A DNA stretch of 27,249 bases. Source: JAKITW01 sp041598875 (lineage in GTDB: Bacteria > Desulfobacterota > Desulfobulbia > Desulfobulbales > BM004). Below the pieces are notes generated by a model that saw only the letters and a program-made list of their open reading frames with translations, did no database searches and was not told the origin of the DNA. Below, piece by piece: positions 22,861 to 27,249 of this stretch. Location of the stretch: contig JBFHXP010000024.1 in NCBI GenBank assembly GCA_041598875.1, positions 1-27,249 on the forward strand, written 5' to 3'. The translations under genes and the position numbers were made by a program. Position 1 is the first letter of the stretch. Each line of letters opens with the position of its first letter.

Positions 22861-23943
22861 ATGCCAGAAAGAATATTCAATTTCAGCGCCGGCCCTGCCA
22901 CCCTGCCCCCGGAGGTTCTCTCCCAGGCGGCTCGCGATATAGTCAACTTCAACAACCGAGGGATCGGCCTGATTGAAATGAGCCACCGCAGCAAGGATTT
23001 CATTGCCGTGGCCCAGGAGGCGGAAGCACTGATGTACGAGCTGCTCGACATCCCGAAAAACTACAAGGTGCTCTTCCTCCAGGGCGGGGCATCAACCCAG
23101 TTTGCAATGATACCGATGAATCTTCTCGGTCCGGGAAAGAGCGCGGCATATCTCAACACCGGGGTCTGGTCCAAAAAGGCGATCAAGGAGGCCAGACTCT
23201 TCGGCCGGATCGACGTTCCCTATTCCAGTGAAGAAACAGTCTTCAACCGGGTTCCCACCCCTGGTGAGTACGATGTCGCCGCTGATGTCGAATATCTCTA
23301 CCTGGTATCCAACAACACCATTTACGGCACCCAGTTCCCCGACTTTCCGGACAAGGGAAAGATGCTTGTCTGCGACATGTCTTCCGACATCCTTTCACGC
23401 CCCATTGACGTAAGCCGGTTCGGTCTGATCTTTGCCGGCGCCCAGAAAAACATGGGGCCTGCCGGGGCCTGCGTGGTAATCATCCGCGATGATCTCCTTG
23501 AACGGTCGCCCGCTGACCTGCCGACCATGTTCAAATACAAGACCCATGCTGACAACGATTCGATGTTCAACACCCCGCCCTGCTTTGCCATTTACACCAT
23601 CGGCCTGGTTCTCAAGTGGCTGAAAAAACTGGGAGGGGTTAAAAAGATGGAGGAAATGAACCGGGAAAAGGCAGGGATTCTCTATCAGGCGATAGATGCA
23701 AGTGACTTCTACCGCGGCCATGCCGAGAAATCCTCCCGCTCCCTGATGAATATCTCGTACACCCTCCCCACTCCTGAACTTGAGGCCCGGTTTATCAAGG
23801 AGGCTGCGGCCCTTGGGTTCGACGGATTAAAGGGGCACCGCTCGGTGGGCGGTTGCCGGGCCTCGATCTACAATGCCTTCCCCAGGGAAGGCGTGGTGAA
23901 ACTTGTCGAATTCATGCGGGAATTTGAAAATCGAGCAGGATGA
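22861..23943 (+). CDS. serC: Phosphoserine aminotransferase SerC
   Basis: SerC converts 3-phosphohydroxypyruvate to phosphoserine, and also acts in pyridoxal phosphate synthesis in some bacteria. The 360-residue protein opens RIFNFSAGPATLPPEVL and has LFLQGGASTQFAMIP, the PLP lysine K196 in FAGAQKNMGPAG, and HRSVGGCRASIYNA near the C-terminus. A strong AAGGAG ribosome site precedes the ATG. The stop overlaps the next start by four bases (ATGA). No serA or serB is in the window. Confidence 0.97.
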   Translation: MPERIFNFSAGPATLPPEVLSQAARDIVNFNNRGIGLIEMSHRSKDFIAVAQEAEALMYELLDIPKNYKVLFLQGGASTQFAMIPMNLLGPGKSAAYLNTGVWSKKAIKEARLFGRIDVPYSSEETVFNRVPTPGEYDVAADVEYLYLVSNNTIYGTQFPDFPDKGKMLVCDMSSDILSRPIDVSRFGLIFAGAQKNMGPAGACVVIIRDDLLERSPADLPTMFKYKTHADNDSMFNTPPCFAIYTIGLVLKWLKKLGGVKKMEEMNREKAGILYQAIDASDFYRGHAEKSSRSLMNISYTLPTPELEARFIKEAAALGFDGLKGHRSVGGCRASIYNAFPREGVVKLVEFMREFENRAG

Positions 23944-24809
23944 AGTACGAAGGAAACATCATCCGCCCTCCCAGTGAGGCAAGCAGTATACTCTTCCAGG
24001 TCACGGTCGGCTGCTCGCATAACAGATGTACCTTCTGCGGGGCGTACAAAGGAACCCGGTTCCGGATCAAATCCGATCCGGAGATTGATGAGGACATCGC
24101 CTTTGCCGCCCATCACTGCCGAAAGATCCGCCGGGTCTTTCTCGCTGACGGCGATGCCCTGATCATGCCGCAGAAACGGCTGGTTCCACTGCTGGAAAAA
24201 ATACGGAAGAATCTGCCCTGGGTAAATCGAGTTTCTCTTTATGGCAATGCCAAAAGCATCGGCATGAAAAGCCCGGATGAGCTGGCGGAATTGCGGCAAC
24301 TGGGATTGGACCGTGTCTATATGGGCCTGGAATCCGGCCATGGGCCAACGCTTGCCAGGATCGCCAAGGGTGAGACCGCGGAAAAGATGATCGAGGCCGC
24401 TCAGAAAATCAGGGCCGCCGGCCTCTTTCTCTCGGTAACGGTACTGCTTGGGATCGCTGGCAAAGAAAATTCCCTTGCCCATGCACGAGCCACCGGTGCG
24501 GTTCTCACCGCCATGTCTCCGAGACAGATTGCGGCCCTCACCCTGATGCTGATCCCTGGCACGCCACTTTTTGAAGAACATGCGGCCGGATCCTTTGTCC
24601 TGCCGGATCAAAAAACACTCCTTGCCGAACTGCGGGAACTGGTATCGGCTATCTCCCTTGATCGCGTTCAATTCCAGGCCAACCACGCCTCAAACTATCT
24701 GCCGATAAATGCCAGGCTGGGCCGTGATAAAGATGATATCGTCAAGACAATCGACAGGGCCCTGGCCGGTGAAATCGCAACCATGCCTGAATTCATGCGG
24801 GCCCTATAG
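23940..24809 (+). CDS. Radical SAM protein with CX4CX2C cluster motif, function unknown
   Basis: This 289-residue protein has a radical SAM core: the cluster loop GCSHNRCTFCGAYKG with C25, C30 and C33, LADGDALIM, NAKSI, VYMGLESGH (the GXIXG-like region), and a strand pattern resembling the HemN/Elp3 group. The spacing is CX4CX2C, not the usual CX3CX2C; I recall this CSHNXCTFC form from a conserved but uncharacterised set of radical SAM proteins. No accessory Cys cluster domain is evident. It overlaps serC by four bases and precedes rlmN by 56 bases. The reaction and substrate are unknown. Confidence 0.85.
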   Translation: MKYEGNIIRPPSEASSILFQVTVGCSHNRCTFCGAYKGTRFRIKSDPEIDEDIAFAAHHCRKIRRVFLADGDALIMPQKRLVPLLEKIRKNLPWVNRVSLYGNAKSIGMKSPDELAELRQLGLDRVYMGLESGHGPTLARIAKGETAEKMIEAAQKIRAAGLFLSVTVLLGIAGKENSLAHARATGAVLTAMSPRQIAALTLMLIPGTPLFEEHAAGSFVLPDQKTLLAELRELVSAISLDRVQFQANHASNYLPINARLGRDKDDIVKTIDRALAGEIATMPEFMRAL

Positions 24810-24865
24810 AGAAAGCTGGAACTGCCTGATCTCCCAGGTGGTGGTTCAATCTGGAAGAAAGAGAG

Positions 24866-25924
24866 ATGTTCTCGAGAAAAATGCATTCACCCGATCTTAA
24901 GAATTTCTCCCTGGAACAACTGACCGCCTATATGGTCGGGGAGTTGGCCCAGCCCTCGTTCCGGGCGCGCCAGCTCTTTTCCTGGATCTATCGTCCAGGG
25001 ATACGGGATTTTTCCCAGATGACCGATCTGTCCAAGGAACTTCGCAGGATCCTTGGTGAAAAAACCTCCTTTTCCCTTCTCGATCCCCACATTGTCGAAC
25101 GTTCCACAGATGGCACCGTCAAGTATGGATTCAAGCTCAGCGACGGCCACCTCATTGAGACCGTGCTCATACCGGAGGGGGACCGCAACACCCTCTGCAT
25201 CTCGTCCCAGGTCGGATGCGCCATGGGATGCTCCTTCTGCCTGACCGCGACCCTTGGCATCAAGAGAAATCTCACCCCGGCTGAAATCGTCAATCAGGTC
25301 TGCGCGGTGCGGGACCATCTGCACTCCGGCGGCGGCGGAGATATAAACAATCTGGTCTTCATGGGAATGGGGGAGCCGCTGGCAAATTTTGACAATCTGC
25401 TTATTGCCCTGAGCATTCTTACCGAACAACTGGGACTTGATTTTTCCGACAGGAAGATCACCGTGTCAACCTGTGGCCTGGTACCGAGGATGAGAGATCT
25501 GGGCCTGGCCACCACCGTCAACCTCGCCGTATCCCTGCACAGCGTCAGGGATGAGGTCCGCAGCCGGTTGATGCCCATCAACCGCACCTATGGGGTCGAT
25601 GCGCTCCTTGACGCCTGCCGCGATTTCCCCATGCCCAAACGAAAGCGGATCATGTTTGAGTATGTCATGCTGGACGGGATAAACGATTCCGCGGAAGACG
25701 CGGTGCTTCTTGCAAAAAAACTGAAAGATATCCGGTGCAAGATCAATCTGCTGGCATTCAATGAAACAGACGCCCTGCCCTTCAGGAGATCACCTGATCA
25801 ACGTATCGAGGCCTTTCAGCAGATACTCTGGCGGGCTGATTACACCGTGCTGATCCGTAACAGCAGGGGGGCCGACATCTCGGCCGCCTGTGGGCAACTG
25901 GCCGGAAAATCTCTGCCCCGATAA
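24866..25924 (+). CDS. rlmN: Dual-specificity 23S rRNA A2503 / tRNA A37 C2-methyltransferase RlmN
   Basis: RlmN methylates C2 of A2503 in 23S rRNA and, in E. coli, A37 of some tRNAs. The 352-residue protein has the radical SAM cluster GCAMGCSFC (C118, C122, C125), the FMGMGEPLANFDN motif, the SLHSVRDEVRSRLMPINR segment, and the two catalytic cysteines: C111, seven residues before the cluster, and C342 in SAACGQLAG, which carries the methyl. I chose the ATG at 24866, with GGAAG eight bases upstream; an ATG at 24881 is possible. It is the last gene of this plus-strand run and converges with bioB. Confidence 0.96.
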   Translation: MFSRKMHSPDLKNFSLEQLTAYMVGELAQPSFRARQLFSWIYRPGIRDFSQMTDLSKELRRILGEKTSFSLLDPHIVERSTDGTVKYGFKLSDGHLIETVLIPEGDRNTLCISSQVGCAMGCSFCLTATLGIKRNLTPAEIVNQVCAVRDHLHSGGGGDINNLVFMGMGEPLANFDNLLIALSILTEQLGLDFSDRKITVSTCGLVPRMRDLGLATTVNLAVSLHSVRDEVRSRLMPINRTYGVDALLDACRDFPMPKRKRIMFEYVMLDGINDSAEDAVLLAKKLKDIRCKINLLAFNETDALPFRRSPDQRIEAFQQILWRADYTVLIRNSRGADISAACGQLAGKSLPR

Positions 25925-25994
25925 TACGAAGCGGGCGGAATGCAGTGGGTGTTACGGCCTGAGACCATATGCGGCAGTGGCAAAGGCAATGCCC

Positions 25995-27089
25995 TTACCG
26001 CGACAAGGCCGGACGCAGATCGGTGGCTGACTTGATAACAGCGCCCCTTTTTTCATCGCCCTCCCCCAGCCTCAAGGCCCGCTCCCGCGCAAGAAGATCG
26101 TCAAGTTCCTTGTCCGAGCGGATGGTGAAACCGCTGTCCCGGATCATCTGCAGGGTTTTTTCCCTGCTGTCTCCCCGGGTGTTGAGATATCCGTCCATAA
26201 AGAGCGAATTGGCCGGATAGAGGCTGAGCACCTCCATGCTCCGCAGATGATCCTCGCGGCCGGCCGCGACCCTGATTTCCGCTTCCGGATTGGCGAAACG
26301 AAACATGCAGAGAATCCGCAGGCAATATTCCGGGGTCAGGTTGCGGGGGATATGAAGGACATTGCCCTCAATGGGCAGAAGAAAATTCACCGGAATCGAA
26401 CGGGCGTCAACCTCCCTGAGGGCCACGGCGAGTTCGACCAGATCCTCCGGGCCTTCCCCCATCCCGGCAATGATCCCCGAACAGACCTCGAGACCGACCG
26501 CACGGGCGGCCCGCAGGGTGTTGAGCCTGTCTCCATAGGTATGGGTGGTACAGATGGTTCCATATCGAGACTGGGTGGTATTCAGGTTATGATTCAACCG
26601 GTCAAGGCCCGCTTTTTTCAGGAGCAGGGCTGCCTCCTGGTCGAGAATGCCGGCGGAAACGCAGACCTCGAGGGGAAACTCGTTCTTGATTTTTTCAATA
26701 AGCGAAACAAGGCGGTTCACCCGGTTACTGCTTGGGCCCCTGCCGGCGTAAACCATGCAGTAGCGGTGCGCTCCGGCCTCATACGCCTGCCGTGCCTCCG
26801 CAAGAATTTCCGTATCATCCTTGGTCGGGTACTCTGCGATTTCCGCCCTGCTGTCCCGTGACTGGGCGCAATAGGAGCAATCCTCGGGGCAGCGGCCATT
26901 CTTGACATTGTTCAGGATGTGGATGGTAATTTCCCGTCCGTGAAAGTGGCGACGGACCTGAAAGGCGGAGTCGAGCAGGGGAAGCAGCTCGACCTCCGGG
27001 CCATGCAGGACCTCGATCATCACCTCCCGGTTGATGGTCCTGCCATTGATGCACTCAGCGGCAATTTTCTGATACCATTCTCTCTTCAT
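25995..27089 (-). CDS. bioB: Biotin synthase BioB
   Basis: BioB inserts sulfur into dethiobiotin. The 364-residue protein has the radical SAM cluster GRCPEDCSYCAQS (C67, C71, C74) and the auxiliary [2Fe-2S] ligands C111 (YCMVYAGRGP), C143 (EVCVSAGIL) and C203 (EVCSGIIAGMG), with nearly the same spacing as in E. coli BioB, plus the arginine-bearing IRVAAGREDHLRS and the NSLFMDGYLNTRG end. The retained auxiliary cysteines argue against HydE or PylB. GGAG lies six bases before the ATG. The C-terminus extends about 18 residues beyond E. coli BioB and is highly charged. No other biotin gene is nearby. Confidence 0.92.
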   Translation of the reverse strand: MKREWYQKIAAECINGRTINREVMIEVLHGPEVELLPLLDSAFQVRRHFHGREITIHILNNVKNGRCPEDCSYCAQSRDSRAEIAEYPTKDDTEILAEARQAYEAGAHRYCMVYAGRGPSSNRVNRLVSLIEKIKNEFPLEVCVSAGILDQEAALLLKKAGLDRLNHNLNTTQSRYGTICTTHTYGDRLNTLRAARAVGLEVCSGIIAGMGEGPEDLVELAVALREVDARSIPVNFLLPIEGNVLHIPRNLTPEYCLRILCMFRFANPEAEIRVAAGREDHLRSMEVLSLYPANSLFMDGYLNTRGDSREKTLQMIRDSGFTIRSDKELDDLLARERALRLGEGDEKRGAVIKSATDLRPALSR

Positions 27090-27147
27090 CTATTTCTCCA
27101 TGATCCGGCCACCCAACAGGGGGCCATGCGCGTTTATTAGTCTTGCG

Positions 27148-27249
27148 TTATGAAAGGGCCCTGACCCGTTCCCGCAGCGGGGGATGGGAATAGTGCAGCG
27201 CAACGTAAAGGGGGGCCGGGGTGATATTCGCCAGGTTCTGGGATGAAAG
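27148..27249 (-). CDS. M48 family (Ste24-like) metallopeptidase, C-terminal fragment
   Basis: Only the last 33 codons plus the TAA stop are in the window. They read ...LANITPAPLYVALHYSHPPLRERVRAL, which matches the conserved C-terminal end of Ste24/HtpX-like M48 zinc proteases (the NLxNLTPHPLY...YSHPPLxER pattern). The gene runs on beyond the right edge. It lies 58 bases upstream of bioB on the same strand. No catalytic residue is visible, so the call rests on this tail. Confidence 0.75.
   Translation of the reverse strand, partial: LSSQNLANITPAPLYVALHYSHPPLRERVRALS

Noticed and set aside
25995..27089. HydE or another BioB-like radical SAM protein
   Set aside because: All three auxiliary [2Fe-2S] cysteines (C111, C143, C203) and the arginine motif are in BioB spacing.
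1..27249. Defence island, prophage, integron or CRISPR
   Set aside because: No integrase, transposase, repeat array, restriction or toxin gene, and no tRNA that could serve as an attachment site was seen.

Overview
The window is an ordinary chromosomal segment of a Gram-negative bacterium. I infer a Desulfobacterota (deltaproteobacterial, possibly Desulfobulbales-like) host from the gene mix: a DUF4911-type protein next to miaB, a U32 peptidase, a citramalate synthase, a eukaryote-like PurB and a Bacteroidota-like topoisomerase IV. No ribosomal RNA or other phylogenetic marker is present, so the taxonomy is soft. I saw no tRNA, rRNA, insertion sequence, CRISPR array or phage gene. Coding density is high and nearly every gene belongs to a known family.

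Layout. From 1 to 1554 (+) lie the 3' part of a U32-family peptidase gene, cutA and a tiny cysteine-rich zinc-ribbon gene. thiD follows on the minus strand (1602-2444). A divergent promoter region (2445-2662) leads into a topoisomerase IV pair (parE-parC, 2663-6618, +). A cell-wall pair comes next: a Bax-like glucosaminidase overlapping a secreted polysaccharide deacetylase (6816-8949, +).

From 20678 down to 9013 all genes are on the minus strand. In transcription order they are lysC, cimA, a ComEA-like helix-hairpin-helix membrane protein, a ZnuA-like metal-binding protein, miaA, pgsA, recJ, purB, a DUF4911-like gene, miaB and a PHP-domain phosphoesterase. Several overlap by a few bases or are tightly spaced. 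A likely terminator or attenuator lies between miaA and pgsA, and a 141-base gap rich in inverted repeats separates recJ from purB.

A 336-base divergent intergenic region (20679-21014) separates lysC from a plus-strand run: an M23 peptidase, trmL, serC, an uncharacterised radical SAM protein and rlmN (21015-25924). bioB and the last 33 codons of an M48 peptidase gene (both minus) close the window.

Functional themes are RNA modification around the anticodon loop (miaA, miaB, trmL, and rlmN, which in E. coli also acts on tRNA A37), amino-acid, cofactor and purine synthesis (lysC, cimA, serC, thiD, bioB, purB), envelope remodelling (Bax-like, deacetylase, M23, pgsA) and DNA maintenance (parEC, recJ).

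I did not find a convincing new multi-gene system. The most unusual signal is non-coding: a compact nested inverted repeat just upstream of lysC whose apical loop is perfectly complementary to the six bases flanking its outer stem, so it could form a pseudoknot or a two-state switch. Others worth checking are a clamp-binding-like QLTLF motif at the ParC C-terminus, non-canonical quinolone-pocket residues in both topoisomerase subunits, a ten-cysteine micro-protein, and a radical SAM protein with a CX4CX2C cluster motif.
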